A stretch of DNA of 64,000 nt from Ignavibacteriales bacterium (lineage in GTDB: Bacteria; Bacteroidota; Ignavibacteria; UBA10030), in assembly GCA_026390575.1 (NCBI GenBank), contig JAPLFR010000008.1, positions 124,001 through 188,000 of the forward strand, given 5' to 3'. Each line of letters begins with the position of its first letter. The first letter of the stretch is position 1. A program made the translations under genes and the position numbers. Below, piece by piece: positions 1-9,177 of the stretch. Under the pieces are notes generated by a model that was not told the DNA's origin, ran no database searches, and worked only from the letters and a program-made list of their open reading frames with translations.

Positions 1-314
1 TTTAATTTACATACTTGGCTTGATGTAACTAAATAGAGTTGACGGATATTTTATAATTTTGTTTCAGTATTGAATATTTTCTTGAGCGAATAGTTGAATC
101 TATACTTCCAAAATGAAATCTTTAAAACCTATTGCGAAACAAATGAATAATTTAAATGATAGAAATATATACTGCTCAAGAAATATTTTTCACTTCGCTT
201 GCCTCAAATCTCTATGGAATATAATAAATATTAAAACGTCCTATATCGGCAATTAAAGATCTACTCTTTAACAAATATGTTTAAAAGAACCCTGTCAATT
301 ATATAACAAAATCT
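1..314. other. AT-rich non-coding stretch at the window edge
   Basis: No open frame of coding quality is seen here. It lies downstream of the minus-strand aminopeptidase gene, so it probably holds the 3' untranslated region. The only structure noticed is an imperfect inverted repeat, with arms at 73-87 and 174-188 (core CTTGAGC / GCTCAAG followed by A/T runs) about 86 bases apart. It has no clear terminator architecture. The part left of base 1 is not visible. Confidence 0.4.
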
Positions 315-2360
315 TTACTTAAGAAGCACCATTTTCCTTTGAATCTGCACACTCCCCGTATTCAAACGGTAGAAATATATTCCGCTCGCCATAATATGTG
401 GATTCCATTGGTACTCATAGACTCCGGAATATTGTTTTGCATCTACAAGCGTTGTGACCTCACGTCCCAGGATGTCGTAGATCTTAAGAACAACCTGTTC
501 CTGTCTTGGAATCTGGTATACAATAGTGGTTGTGGAGTTGAATGGGTTGGGATAGTTTTGTTCTAACAGGTAAATAGATGGAGGCCGATCGTTTTCACTA
601 AACAAAAATTTCAATATCCAGCCCTCGGGATCGAGAAACACGACGGAAGGCTTTACAGGATATGGAATAGTAAAATTCTGTTGCTGTGCATTGTTAAATA
701 CTATGATCGTCGTATCATGTCCGTTCGCAGAAATACGAATATCGATAGGCATTGTATAAAATGAAGGAGTAGTTCCAATCGTCGTCTGATTGATGGTAAG
801 TAAAATGAAAGAAGAGTCACCCAATGAATTCCACGTCCACGCATAGCTGTAATCGGGAAACCTATCGCCATAAAGCCACTCTTGAAAGAAGAACGCAAGG
901 CTTTTCCCCGCAACTGTTTCGCACACAGTTTGAAAATCCTTCATTGTGGCGCTGGAATATTTTAGTTTTGGATCGTTGGCATAAGTATAGACCGAAAGGA
1001 AAAATATGCTATCTCCCAATACATGTCGAAGCATATGCAACACAGTAGCTCCTTTCGAATATATTCTTTGTGGATTGAAAAGATTGAGGACACTAGACGT
1101 ATCGGGAATTCCAATAGCACCATGCGCTAACTTTGCTTGATCGAGCTGTGAGTTCATATATGTCCAGTACGATGTAACCCCGTACTGTCGTTCGCGATAG
1201 AGCGCCGAAGAGTACTGTGCAAAACCTTCGTTGAGCCATAGATCCGACCACGTTTGGCATGTAATCATATCTCCAAACCATTGATGAGCAAGCTCATGTG
1301 AAAGTACATCTTCGTTAAATGATGTAAGAGAAGTCATGGTTTGATGTTCCATAGAACTGCCACCGCTAATTTCCGAATGACCATATTTTTCTTTATTAAA
1401 TGGATACAGTCCAAAAAGGTTTGAATAAATCTCCAGCATATGAACCACATGCGGGAGATTTTGGCGGGCAGTCGAGTCATGTTCGGGAAGAACGTAGTTC
1501 AGAATTTCCATGGAATCAGTGGCGGAATACCTAAACCAATTGGAAAACTGAGTATAGTTCGTGATTGCAACTGAGATGAGATATGAAGCGATAGGGTAAC
1601 GCTCTTTCCAATGGTGAGTCGATGTTCCATTTCCATTGTTTACAACCGAGACGAGCGTACCTTCTGAACCGACCTTCAACGTTGAATCGCAAGTGACAAT
1701 GATATCTGCGGAATCGGCTTTATCGCTCGGATCATCTTTACAGGGCCACCAGTCTTTTGCTCCATAGGGTTCGCTGAGAGAGTACACCCAGGGTACGCCT
1801 GAGTGAGAATCAAACATGAAACTTCCGAATCCCGTTGCAAGGGGAGCACCCTCGTAAAAAACATCAACCGAAAGTACTTCTCCGGATGTAAAAGTACGAG
1901 CAAGTGAAATGTCGAAAGAATTGTCGTTGTGAGCAACAGATGTAGTATGTCCATCCACCAGCACAGAATCTACTTGCATTCGATTCACAAGGTCAAGTGT
2001 AAGAATACTTGCACTGTCTCTGCAGATTCCTTTGATCGTAACTTTTCCTTTGAGAGAATTCGATTGGGTAAAGATATTTAATGCGAGACGATAATACGTT
2101 ACATCGAACCAGGTACTTGCAGCTGTCTCCGTCAACATGAAAGAGCGTTTCTGAAACGCGAGATTTGCACCATAAAAAATACTATTTACGATTTGTTCAT
2201 GCTCCAAACTATTGAATGATGCCTGCGCCTCTACATTAACATGGACAATCAACAGCAAAAAGATTAATACATCAAATATCACTGTTATGCAATGATACTT
2301 TTTCAATTTATAGTTTGATGTAAAGAGTGATTGCATAACAAGCTGATTCCAATGCAACAT
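315..2360 (-). CDS. Secreted M1-family zinc aminopeptidase with T9SS sorting domain
   Basis: The protein has 681 residues. The M1 (gluzincin) signature is visible: HELAH at residues 355-359 and the third zinc ligand, Glu378, in NEGFA, 19 residues after the second histidine. The exopeptidase loop reads GSSMEH rather than the textbook GAMEN, as in other secreted M1-like enzymes of this lineage. A hydrophobic segment before VEAQA (about residues 25-46) looks like a signal peptide, so the true start may lie downstream of 2360; no good Shine-Dalgarno site marks any candidate. The last 80 or so residues carry NYPNPFN, ILGREV and GIYFYRL, the type A T9SS C-terminal domain, so export through T9SS to the cell surface is expected. 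It probably cleaves peptides for nutrition. The gene is monocistronic by position. Confidence 0.88.
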   Translation of the reverse strand: MLHWNQLVMQSLFTSNYKLKKYHCITVIFDVLIFLLLIVHVNVEAQASFNSLEHEQIVNSIFYGANLAFQKRSFMLTETAASTWFDVTYYRLALNIFTQSNSLKGKVTIKGICRDSASILTLDLVNRMQVDSVLVDGHTTSVAHNDNSFDISLARTFTSGEVLSVDVFYEGAPLATGFGSFMFDSHSGVPWVYSLSEPYGAKDWWPCKDDPSDKADSADIIVTCDSTLKVGSEGTLVSVVNNGNGTSTHHWKERYPIASYLISVAITNYTQFSNWFRYSATDSMEILNYVLPEHDSTARQNLPHVVHMLEIYSNLFGLYPFNKEKYGHSEISGGSSMEHQTMTSLTSFNEDVLSHELAHQWFGDMITCQTWSDLWLNEGFAQYSSALYRERQYGVTSYWTYMNSQLDQAKLAHGAIGIPDTSSVLNLFNPQRIYSKGATVLHMLRHVLGDSIFFLSVYTYANDPKLKYSSATMKDFQTVCETVAGKSLAFFFQEWLYGDRFPDYSYAWTWNSLGDSSFILLTINQTTIGTTPSFYTMPIDIRISANGHDTTIIVFNNAQQQNFTIPYPVKPSVVFLDPEGWILKFLFSENDRPPSIYLLEQNYPNPFNSTTTIVYQIPRQEQVVLKIYDILGREVTTLVDAKQYSGVYEYQWNPHIMASGIYFYRLNTGSVQIQRKMVLLK

Positions 2361-2444
2361 GGAAATGCAAAGCGGGATTCATAGCGCAAAATCATTTGAT
2401 GATAAAATCTCAAAACGGGAAATAAATAAAGTACTTGGAATACA

Positions 2445-2801
2445 TCATTCGGTTTTTCCATGAGAGTAACGAATCACGTCCACTTTTTCAAGCGTAACCA
2501 TTGCACCACCTCCTGAAGATTCAATCATCTCATTGACGAAAGGCATGAATGATTTAATCTTTTCCTCTGTGTCAATAATTTCTATGACAATAGGTAAATC
2601 TTCAGAGAGGCGCAATAATTTAGCAGAATGAATGTAGCGGCTGTTCGCTCCGAATCCTTCAACACCGCGCAAAACCGTCGTACCAGCGATACCATGTTCG
2701 CGTGCCGAAAGAACAATCGCTTCGAAAAGTGAGTTGTGATGCACCTTGTCTGATTCACCGATGAAAATCCGTAAAAGTGTTCCTTCGCCCGAAAGTTTCA
2801 T
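2445..2801 (-). CDS. DUF190 family protein
   Basis: This 118-residue protein matches the DUF190 family: a small alpha/beta fold resembling PII regulators, starting with a GEGTLLRIFIGESD strand-turn and containing HGIAGTTVLRGVEGFG in the middle. The gene lies 10 bp downstream of crcB on the same strand. DUF190 genes are often found beside crcB, so a regulatory or accessory role for the fluoride channel is inferred; no biochemical activity can be read from the sequence. Length is normal for the family. Confidence 0.85.
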   Translation of the reverse strand: MKLSGEGTLLRIFIGESDKVHHNSLFEAIVLSAREHGIAGTTVLRGVEGFGANSRYIHSAKLLRLSEDLPIVIEIIDTEEKIKSFMPFVNEMIESSGGGAMVTLEKVDVIRYSHGKTE

Positions 2802-2811
2802 TCATAATCTC

Positions 2812-3189
2812 CTAGAATAATCGACCAATGAACATACCAAGAGTTGTTGCTGCCAAACAACCGAGTACAGAGGCGGCAATGTTGAGAGAAGCAAGAAAAA
2901 TTTCGGCATCTCGAAGTAACGCTACAGTTTCATAACTGAATGAAGAAAAAGTAGTGAATCCGCCGAGAATTCCAATTGCAAGAAAGACTCTCAGTGAAGG
3001 TTCGGAAAGAAAACGTTCTTCCATAAGTGTCATAAGCAAACCAATGGCGAAGCACCCTGTAATATTGACAATAAGATTACCATAAGGAAAATCAGCTGGA
3101 AGGAAACGATACACTGCGCCTGAAAGATAATAACGTGCAGACGCTCCGATGCCGCCGCCGAAAAATACGAGGAAGTAGTTTCTAAGCAT
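2812..3189 (-). CDS. crcB: Fluoride ion channel CrcB/Fluc
   Basis: This 125-residue protein has four hydrophobic segments. It carries the Fluc hallmarks: GNLIVNITGCF with the pore asparagine, and GGFTTFSSFSYE with the phenylalanine/threonine-serine track that lines the fluoride path and the central sodium site. Fluc proteins work as antiparallel dimers in the inner membrane and let fluoride leave the cell. The gene heads a two-gene unit with the DUF190 gene. The roughly 90 bp upstream was read on the minus strand for a fluoride riboswitch and none was recognised. Confidence 0.92.
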   Translation of the reverse strand: MLRNYFLVFFGGGIGASARYYLSGAVYRFLPADFPYGNLIVNITGCFAIGLLMTLMEERFLSEPSLRVFLAIGILGGFTTFSSFSYETVALLRDAEIFLASLNIAASVLGCLAATTLGMFIGRLF

Positions 3190-3282
3190 TGATTAACGGT
3201 GATTTGTTGGTTGTAAGTAAAAATATTCCTTCAGTCGGTTGCGAATTCATAGTTCCGAATTACGAGTTAGAGATTTTAAATT

Positions 3283-4266
3283 TCACAGCCAACCTTTGTC
3301 TTTATACCAGCGAAAAGTTTTATTCACTCCATCATAAATGGATGTTGATGTTTGGAATCCAATGTGTTCCTGAATTTTTCGCGGATCGCAGACCCAATGC
3401 GTTTGCAGAAGATCACGCGCCTTTTCGATGTTCAGTACGGCAGGATTCTTGCTCAAAAACGCAACAAATTGCATAATACCTGCCATCGAATATACTAATC
3501 CTTTTGGCAGACGTATCTGAATAGTTCGTTTGTGTACAAAAGTAGCAAGATAATCGATGATGGAAGAGAAAGTAAAAATTGTCGGATCGGCGATATTGTA
3601 TGTTTCGCCAACGGTTCTATCATCGAACGTCGCACGGATAATTCCTTTTGCCAAGTCAGGAGCATAGACAAGACTGAGCGTTTTTGCTGATGAACCGAGT
3701 ATGGGCTTTAACCCATGATTGACCCATTTGAATATTTCCAAAATATCCGTATCGCGCGGCCCGAAAACTGCAGGAGGGCGGATGATGACAATAGGCAGTT
3801 TAGATGAATAATTCTTACAGAGACGTTCAGCTTCTAACTTTGACTTGCCGTACGCAGTGATAGGATGACAATGCGATGTTTCAGTGAGAGGAATGCCGCT
3901 CGAACTCGGTCCTACCGCAGTGAGACTGCTTATGTAACAAAACTTCTTTAGATTCTTCAGTCGGCTTGCTGCTAAAAGGAGATTATTGGTCGTTGTAGCG
4001 TTTCCTGTATAGAAATCACTCTGGTGTTTGGCCTTCGTAATCCCTGCAATGTGAATGATATATTCTGAACCCTCAAGACATTTTAAAATCGAAGCAGAAT
4101 TCAATAAATCGCACTCTACCAAATCAACAGGCAGGCCTTGAAGCCATCTCAAATTTGTTTGATACGGACGGATGAGACAACGGACGTGAAAACCTTCCGC
4201 AATCAATTGCTCAACGGTGTGGCTTCCGATAAAACCGGTTCCTCCGGTCACAAAAACAGTACGAAT
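3283..4266 (-). CDS. Extended SDR (NAD-dependent epimerase/dehydratase-like), candidate ceramide-pathway ketoreductase (CerR-like)
   Basis: The Rossmann fingerprint TGGTGFIGSH lies at the N terminus, and the catalytic pair YGKSK is at about residue 157. Length (about 327) fits extended SDRs. No ATG is in frame at the start. A strong Shine-Dalgarno, GAGGAG, sits 7 bases before an ATT codon (4266-4264), giving IRTVFVTGGTGF, the usual spacing from the start to the glycine motif. The alternative GTG at 4251 would begin at the glycine motif itself, 20 bases from the ribosome site, so the ATT start is preferred. The gene diverges from the serine palmitoyltransferase-like gene. In Caulobacter and Bacteroides an extended SDR reduces 3-ketosphinganine or 3-ketoceramide; that role is inferred here from the neighbours. 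A general sugar-nucleotide epimerase cannot be excluded. Confidence 0.75.
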   Translation of the reverse strand: MRTVFVTGGTGFIGSHTVEQLIAEGFHVRCLIRPYQTNLRWLQGLPVDLVECDLLNSASILKCLEGSEYIIHIAGITKAKHQSDFYTGNATTTNNLLLAASRLKNLKKFCYISSLTAVGPSSSGIPLTETSHCHPITAYGKSKLEAERLCKNYSSKLPIVIIRPPAVFGPRDTDILEIFKWVNHGLKPILGSSAKTLSLVYAPDLAKGIIRATFDDRTVGETYNIADPTIFTFSSIIDYLATFVHKRTIQIRLPKGLVYSMAGIMQFVAFLSKNPAVLNIEKARDLLQTHWVCDPRKIQEHIGFQTSTSIYDGVNKTFRWYKDKGWL

Positions 4267-4294
4267 CGTTTTTCTCCTCGAGTTTGGGCGTTCA

Positions 4295-4323
4295 TTGACT
4301 TTCTTTGCTTATTAAACTATATT
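4295..4323 (+). promoter_or_regulatory. Sigma70-like promoter for the serine palmitoyltransferase-like gene
   Basis: A TTGACT box (4295-4300), a 17-base spacer and TATATT (4318-4323) lie in the 125-bp divergent intergenic region. Transcription would start near 4330 and read into the gene at 4392. The match is close to consensus. Confidence 0.6.
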
Positions 4324-4334
4324 CAAAAAAGTAC

Positions 4335-4356
4335 AAAGAAGCAAAAAGGCTTCTTT
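4335..4356 (+). other. Stem-loop at the predicted 5' end of the lipid-gene mRNA
   Basis: A perfect 8-bp inverted repeat, AAAGAAGC (4335-4342) and GCTTCTTT (4349-4356), encloses a 6-base loop just after the predicted transcription start. It is followed by CTGCAA rather than a T run, so it is more likely a 5'-stabilising hairpin or a protein site than a terminator. Confidence 0.45.
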
Positions 4357-4391
4357 CTGCAATCATTTTACTATTTTCCTAGGAGAATTCA

Positions 4392-5606
4392 TTGGATCTT
4401 TTTGAGAAGTGTTGGAGTTTTACGCGCGCAGATGAAGTAAAGGCACAAGGATGTTATCCTTATTTTCATGCGATCGAAGAAAGTGAAGGTCCTGTTGTTC
4501 AGATTGAAGGTCGTAAAGTGATTATGGCCGGATCCAACAACTATCTTGGATTGACGGCACACCCAAAAGTGAAAGAGGCGGCAATTGCGGCGGTGAAAAA
4601 GTACGGCACCGGCTGTTCCGGTTCAAGGTATTTAACCGGTACACTTGATTTGCATGTTGAGTTAGAGCGACGCCTTGCAAACTTTATGGGCCGAGAAGCA
4701 TGCTTACTTTTCAGCACCGGATATCAAACAGGACAAGGAATTATTCCGACACTCGTTGGACGCGGTGAATATGTTGTTTCGGATAAAGATAACCACGCCA
4801 GTATTGTTGCAGGAACTCTCATCGCAGCAGGAATGGCATCCTATGATTCGAAAGAAGGGAACTCTGTCGTTCGATACAAACACAACGATATGGCACATTT
4901 GGAGCACGTGCTTTCACAACTGCCTGCTGAATCGGCAAAACTTATCGTGAGCGACGGTGTCTTTAGTACATCGGGCGAGATTGTCAATTTGCCGGATATG
5001 GTGAAGGTTGCACATAAGCACAATGCGCGTGTCATGATTGACGATGCACACGCTGTTGGTGTCATTGGCAAAGGCGGTCGGGGAACGGCAAGCCATTATG
5101 GTCTTGTAAAGGAAACCGACCTGACGATGGGAACTTTCAGCAAAACATTTGCATCGCTGGGGGGATTTGTCGTTGGTGAACACAAGGTCATTGACTATCT
5201 AAAACACAGCGCACCGGCTCTTATTTTCAGCGCAAGCCCAACACCTGCATCCGTGGCGTCAGCAATGGCGGCACTTGATATTCTCGAAGCTGAACCTGAG
5301 CGAGTAGCTAAATTGATGTGTAATGCGCGCACAATGCGTGCCGGATTAAAAGCACTGGGATACCGTGTCAGCGAACACGATACAGCTGTTGTCTCCGTTA
5401 TTATCGGCGATACAGAAAAAGTTTTGATGATGTGGAAAACGCTCTTTGAAGAAGGAGTGTTCGTGAATGCGTTCATTCGTCCTGGTGTACCTCCGGGAAT
5501 GGAAATGCTTCGTACAAGTTATATGGCAACGCATGAGAAAAAACATCTCGATAAAATACTTGAAGTGTTCGCAAGTGTCGGTAAAAAGTTTGGTGTCATC
5601 AACTAA
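4392..5606 (+). CDS. Alpha-oxoamine synthase, serine palmitoyltransferase-like
   Basis: This is a 404-residue fold-type I PLP enzyme. Visible family marks are SNNYLGLT near the N terminus, [15 protein letters not shown] with the PLP-stacking His135, DDAHAVG, and the Schiff-base Lys251 in [12 protein letters not shown]. The family (KBL, BioF, HemA, SPT) condenses an amino acid with an acyl thioester. YPYF near the N terminus and YKHNDM resemble bacterial serine palmitoyltransferases more than BioF, and the flanking SDR and acyltransferase support a sphingolipid role: L-serine plus a long-chain acyl thioester to 3-ketosphinganine. Translation starts at TTG, chosen for the AGGAG site 6 bases upstream. 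BioF or KBL remain alternatives; no other biotin or threonine genes are nearby. Confidence 0.82.
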   Translation: MDLFEKCWSFTRADEVKAQGCYPYFHAIEESEGPVVQIEGRKVIMAGSNNYLGLTAHPKVKEAAIAAVKKYGTGCSGSRYLTGTLDLHVELERRLANFMGREACLLFSTGYQTGQGIIPTLVGRGEYVVSDKDNHASIVAGTLIAAGMASYDSKEGNSVVRYKHNDMAHLEHVLSQLPAESAKLIVSDGVFSTSGEIVNLPDMVKVAHKHNARVMIDDAHAVGVIGKGGRGTASHYGLVKETDLTMGTFSKTFASLGGFVVGEHKVIDYLKHSAPALIFSASPTPASVASAMAALDILEAEPERVAKLMCNARTMRAGLKALGYRVSEHDTAVVSVIIGDTEKVLMMWKTLFEEGVFVNAFIRPGVPPGMEMLRTSYMATHEKKHLDKILEVFASVGKKFGVIN

Positions 5607-5640
5607 AATGCTGTACGCTTTTTTATTCATTGAAGAATGC

Positions 5641-5676
5641 AAGCCGCGGTTGTAACCCAGCTGCGGTTTTATTTTG
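5641..5676 (+). terminator. Intrinsic terminator-like hairpin between the two lipid genes
   Basis: Arms AAGCCGC (5641-5647) and GCGGTTT (5663-5669) pair over 7 bp with one G-U, and the loop contains a small GGTT/AACC stem. The 3' side runs into TTTTATTTTG. It could reduce transcription into the downstream acyltransferase gene. Confidence 0.5.
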
Positions 5677-5700
5677 TCTTATTTGTCAATGGGGTTCTCC

Positions 5701-6819
5701 ATGGATGGATTAATCATTAGGCCGATTGCATCGAAACATGATGTGAATTCATTTATCCGTTTTCTCTGGAAGATTTATAAAAATTATCCGGCGTGGGTAC
5801 CTCCGTTGATGATGGATCGAAAGAAGTTAATGGATCGAGAAAAAAATCCGTTTTACAAGCACAGTGATGCGGAATTTTATCTCGCCGAACATGAAGGCGA
5901 AGTAGTCGGCAGAATTGGTGCAATTGTCAATCATAACCACAACAAAGAGCACGGCGAAAATATTGGATTCTTTGGTTTTTTTGAATGCATCAACGATCAG
6001 ACAGTAGCAAATGCGCTCTTCGATAAAGCGAAGGAATATTTGCTCGCTCATGGTGTTACATCGATGCGCGGACCAGCGAATCCATCGGTGAATGATGAAT
6101 ATGGATTACTCGTTGAGGGTTTCGATGTAAGTCCAACGGTTATGATGACATACAATCCGCCGTATTATGTTGAATTGATTGAGAAATACGGATTCCGAAA
6201 AGCAAAAGATCTCTATGCGTATTTACTTGATCAGAAAAAAATATATACGGATCGATTTAATCGAGCCCATGAACTTGTGAAGAAGCGGCATAATCTTGTT
6301 TTTAGAACTTTCAATGTTAAAAAGTTTGCCGAAGAAGTCGAGAAAGTAAAAGAAGTGTATAACAAAGCGTGGGCAAAAAATTGGGGTGCGGTTCCGATGA
6401 CCGATGAAGAAATGGATGCACTTGCGGCGGATCTTAAACCCGTTATCGTCCCTGAACTTGTCATCTTTGCTGAGAAGGACGGTAAGACTATTGGATTTTC
6501 GCTTGCACTGCCGGATATTAATGTTCCACTGAAGCATAACAAGAATGGTTACATCCTGCCCGGGTTATATCATCTTCTCACGAAGAAAAAAGAAATCGAC
6601 CTGGTGCGTGTTATAGTCCTGGGGGTTCTACCGGAATATCTTTATACAGGAGCTGGAGGCGCATTGTTTTATGAGACTGGTGCTAACGCAAAGAAACTTG
6701 GCTATGGATATGGTGAAGCGAGTTGGATTCTTGAAGATAACGAACGTATGACAAAATCAGCAGAAGCGATGCTTGGTATCATAAACAAACGCTATCGGAT
6801 TTATGAGATAAATTTGTAA
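5701..6819 (+). CDS. GNAT-fold N-acyltransferase of the BcerS/YghO-like family, candidate bacterial ceramide synthase
   Basis: The protein has 372 residues from the ATG at 5701; in-frame starts at 5674 (TTG) and 5689 (ATG) also exist, none with a good ribosome site. Recognisable family stretches are the N-terminal IRPIASKHDVNSFIRF, WVPPL, EKNPFYKHSD, GRIGAIVNHNHN, FFGFFE, NPSVNDEYGLLV and YNPPYY. They identify the roughly 370-380-residue GNAT-like family that includes the Caulobacter ceramide synthase bCerS. That enzyme N-acylates the sphingoid base. The gene lies 94 bp downstream of the serine palmitoyltransferase-like gene, with a terminator-like hairpin between. The family assignment is firm from the motifs; the ceramide substrate is inferred from the neighbourhood. 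Confidence 0.78.
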   Translation: MDGLIIRPIASKHDVNSFIRFLWKIYKNYPAWVPPLMMDRKKLMDREKNPFYKHSDAEFYLAEHEGEVVGRIGAIVNHNHNKEHGENIGFFGFFECINDQTVANALFDKAKEYLLAHGVTSMRGPANPSVNDEYGLLVEGFDVSPTVMMTYNPPYYVELIEKYGFRKAKDLYAYLLDQKKIYTDRFNRAHELVKKRHNLVFRTFNVKKFAEEVEKVKEVYNKAWAKNWGAVPMTDEEMDALAADLKPVIVPELVIFAEKDGKTIGFSLALPDINVPLKHNKNGYILPGLYHLLTKKKEIDLVRVIVLGVLPEYLYTGAGGALFYETGANAKKLGYGYGEASWILEDNERMTKSAEAMLGIINKRYRIYEINL

Positions 6820-6893
6820 ATTTAATGATAAATGCAAAATCAATAATGAAAAACTGAATACTGAGAACACTATAACACAAATCGGGAAGAAAT

Positions 6894-7814
6894 ATGCCAG
6901 TCAAAAAAGTTGAAAAAATATGGATGAATGGAGAACTCGTCAATTGGGATGATGCGAAGATTCATGTACTTTCTCACGTTGTGCATTACGCCTCGAGTTG
7001 GTTTGAAGGGATTCGTTGTTACGACACAAAAAAAGGACCAATGATATTTCGTCTTCATGCGCACCTTCGGCGGTTATATGATTCTGCAAAAATATATCGG
7101 ACAGAAGTTCCTTATACTGAATTGGAGATAACGGAAGCAATTAAAAAGACCATTCTTGCAAATAAACTCAGGGCGTGTTATATACGACCAATTGTATACC
7201 GAGGATACGGCGACGTTGGCGTGAATCCGCTGGGCTGTCCAGTGGATGTTTCAATTGCCGTGTGGGAATGGGGCGCTTATCTGGGAGCGGAAGCCTTAGA
7301 GAAGGGAATCGATGTCTGTGTTTCTTCGTGGAGGCGTCCAGCGCCTAATACATTTGCAACAATGGCTAAATCCAGCGGTAATTATTTGAACTCGCAGTCA
7401 ATTAAATTGGAAGCACTCGCAAATGGTTATGTGGAAGGCATTGCCCTCGATATTCAGGGCAGTGTCAGTGAAGGAAGCGGCGAGAATATCTTCGTGATTC
7501 GTGATAAGACGATCTATACACCTCCGTTTGGGTCTTCAATTTTACCGGGGATTACGCGTGATTCGGTGATTATATTGGCAAAAGAACTTGGTTATACGAT
7601 AATTGAGATGGCAATTCCGAGAGAGATGCTGTATATTGCCGATGAAGTGTTCTTTAGCGGAACGGCAGCAGAGATAACGCCGATTCGTTCTATAGATAAA
7701 ATTGTTATCGGCGCAGGTCATGCTGGACCAGTGACAAAGAAACTTCAAAATGCATTTTTTAAGATTATCCAAAGCGGAAAAGACAAGCATAGTTGGTTAA
7801 TGCCTGTTCGATAA
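6894..7814 (+). CDS. ilvE: Branched-chain amino acid aminotransferase
   Basis: This 306-residue fold-type IV PLP enzyme has WFEGIRCY near the N terminus, RLHAHLRRL, the PLP lysine Lys159 in [17 protein letters not shown], and GITRDSVI for phosphate binding. It catalyses reversible transamination of leucine, isoleucine and valine with 2-oxoglutarate. Length is normal. A GGGAAG ribosome site precedes the ATG. The gene begins about 75 bp after the acyltransferase, and the next gene starts 20 bp after its stop, so it may lead a unit with the two small regulatory proteins downstream. Confidence 0.93.
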   Translation: MPVKKVEKIWMNGELVNWDDAKIHVLSHVVHYASSWFEGIRCYDTKKGPMIFRLHAHLRRLYDSAKIYRTEVPYTELEITEAIKKTILANKLRACYIRPIVYRGYGDVGVNPLGCPVDVSIAVWEWGAYLGAEALEKGIDVCVSSWRRPAPNTFATMAKSSGNYLNSQSIKLEALANGYVEGIALDIQGSVSEGSGENIFVIRDKTIYTPPFGSSILPGITRDSVIILAKELGYTIIEMAIPREMLYIADEVFFSGTAAEITPIRSIDKIVIGAGHAGPVTKKLQNAFFKIIQSGKDKHSWLMPVR

Positions 7815-7834
7815 ACCAATCTGGAGTAACGACG

Positions 7835-8440
7835 ATGGCACCTTCAAAATCTAGTTCTGATAGCGCGGTTTGGAAAAACTTATTTTCTCAACGTGTTATC
7901 CGCGAAGGCACGACAGAAGAAGTTTTAAGCAAGGTTCCTGCATTTGCCAATCTTGCACCCCGCGACTTGAAAGAAGTAGCAGCGATTGTCCACAAACGTG
8001 AATACCGGGCTGGAGAGCCGGTATTCTATCAAGGTGATCCGGGGCTTGGAATGTATATTGTGCAGGATGGAGAAGTGTCTATAGCGATTTTAGGGAAAGA
8101 TGGAAATGAACAAGAACTTGCTGTCCTGGGAGATGGAGATTTTTTCGGCGAGCTTGCACTGTTAGATGAATCGCCGCGCTCTGCGAACGCCATTTGCAAA
8201 ACAGATTGCACGCTGATAGGTTTCTTCCGTCCGGATCTCTTTGAATTAATCGATAAAAAAAATACGTTAGGAATAAAAATTGTACTGAAGCTGGCAGAAA
8301 TTGTTGCGCAGAGGTTACGCCAAACCGACAAAGAACTTTCAAAAGTGAAGAGTCAATTAGAGCGACTTCAAACACGAGACGAAAGGGATTCCTATGTCAA
8401 CAAAAAAAGTCAAGCCAAGGAAGAAAGCCCCGGCACATAA
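7835..8440 (+). CDS. Cyclic nucleotide-binding domain protein without a DNA-binding domain
   Basis: The protein has 201 residues from the ATG at 7835, which has GGAG 8 bases upstream; a longer in-frame start at 7793 overlaps ilvE and is less likely. A single CRP-type cNMP-binding domain occupies about residues 35-155, with the phosphate-binding cassette FFGELALLDESPRSA including the conserved Glu and Arg. The charged C-terminal tail has no helix-turn-helix, so it is not a CRP-type regulator as it stands. It probably senses cAMP or a related ligand and acts on a partner protein. The 3' end overlaps the next gene by 47 bp in another frame, which suggests coupled expression. Confidence 0.8.
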   Translation: MAPSKSSSDSAVWKNLFSQRVIREGTTEEVLSKVPAFANLAPRDLKEVAAIVHKREYRAGEPVFYQGDPGLGMYIVQDGEVSIAILGKDGNEQELAVLGDGDFFGELALLDESPRSANAICKTDCTLIGFFRPDLFELIDKKNTLGIKIVLKLAEIVAQRLRQTDKELSKVKSQLERLQTRDERDSYVNKKSQAKEESPGT

Positions 8441-8927
8441 AGTTAAACCAGTTCACCAACCATCCATTCATATTCAGCGTATTCTTGTGCCAATCGATTT
8501 TTCTGAGCATTCCAAGAATGCATTGAAATACGCTATTCCTTTTGCAGAGAAATTTAAAGCATCCATCGACCTCATCTACGTTGTGGAACCCACAATCTAC
8601 CCTGCTGATTTTAGTTTTGGACAAATAGGATTTCCAAATGTTGAAGAGGAACTGCGCACACGCGGCAGTGATGAATTAGAGAATCTCATAACAAAGGAAA
8701 TTGCGGGTAAAGTGGTTTCACGAAAAATTGTGCGGACTGGAAAACCTTTTTACGAAATCAATCAGTATGCTTTGGAAGAAAACATTAGTCTTATTATCAT
8801 TGCGACGCACGGACATTCAGGTATGGAGCAGATTCTTTTCGGCAGCACGGCAGAAAAGGTTGTGAGGAAAGCTCCATGCCCGGTGCTCGTGGTGAGATCT
8901 GGTGAGCATGAATTTGTAAAAGTTTAA
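8394..8927 (+). CDS. Universal stress protein (UspA family)
   Basis: This 177-residue protein has a lysine-rich N-terminal extension of about 27 residues, then the Usp fold beginning ILVPIDFSEHSKNALKYA. The nucleotide-binding motif G-2X-G-9X-G(S/T) is intact (GHSGMEQILFGST), so the ATP-binding type is expected. The start overlaps the cyclic-nucleotide protein by 47 bp. The role in stress survival is inferred from the family. Confidence 0.88.
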   Translation: MSTKKVKPRKKAPAHKVKPVHQPSIHIQRILVPIDFSEHSKNALKYAIPFAEKFKASIDLIYVVEPTIYPADFSFGQIGFPNVEEELRTRGSDELENLITKEIAGKVVSRKIVRTGKPFYEINQYALEENISLIIIATHGHSGMEQILFGSTAEKVVRKAPCPVLVVRSGEHEFVKV

Positions 8928-9177
8928 GGAGTTATTTTAGAACAAAAAGGGCGGGCGGGAGAAAGGAAATAGACACGACTGTAGCACACTGAACGAAGTC
9001 GAATATTATTTAGTGTTTTGTCCCCACTGACATGGGTGTTAATATATTAGAGGATATATAAAATGTTCTTCGCATCATCAAACTGCATTTTCATTCCCTC
9101 GAACAGTTTTTCCTTACAGGGTGAATTGTTTTCTAAAGTGTAAAAAGGACAGAGTATTTTTCAGAAAGGAGGACTTT

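Noticed and set aside
73-190. Inverted repeat at the window start as an insertion-sequence end
   Set aside because: Arms are short and imperfect, A/T-rich, and no transposase-like frame is near.
3190-3282. Fluoride riboswitch upstream of crcB
   Set aside because: The minus-strand region is only about 90 bases and shows neither the conserved GGCGATGGTGTTCGCC-like start nor a matching pseudoknot.
7793-7834. Longer N terminus for the cyclic-nucleotide-binding protein
   Set aside because: It would overlap ilvE by 22 bases and lacks a ribosome site, while the ATG at 7835 has GGAG at the right distance.
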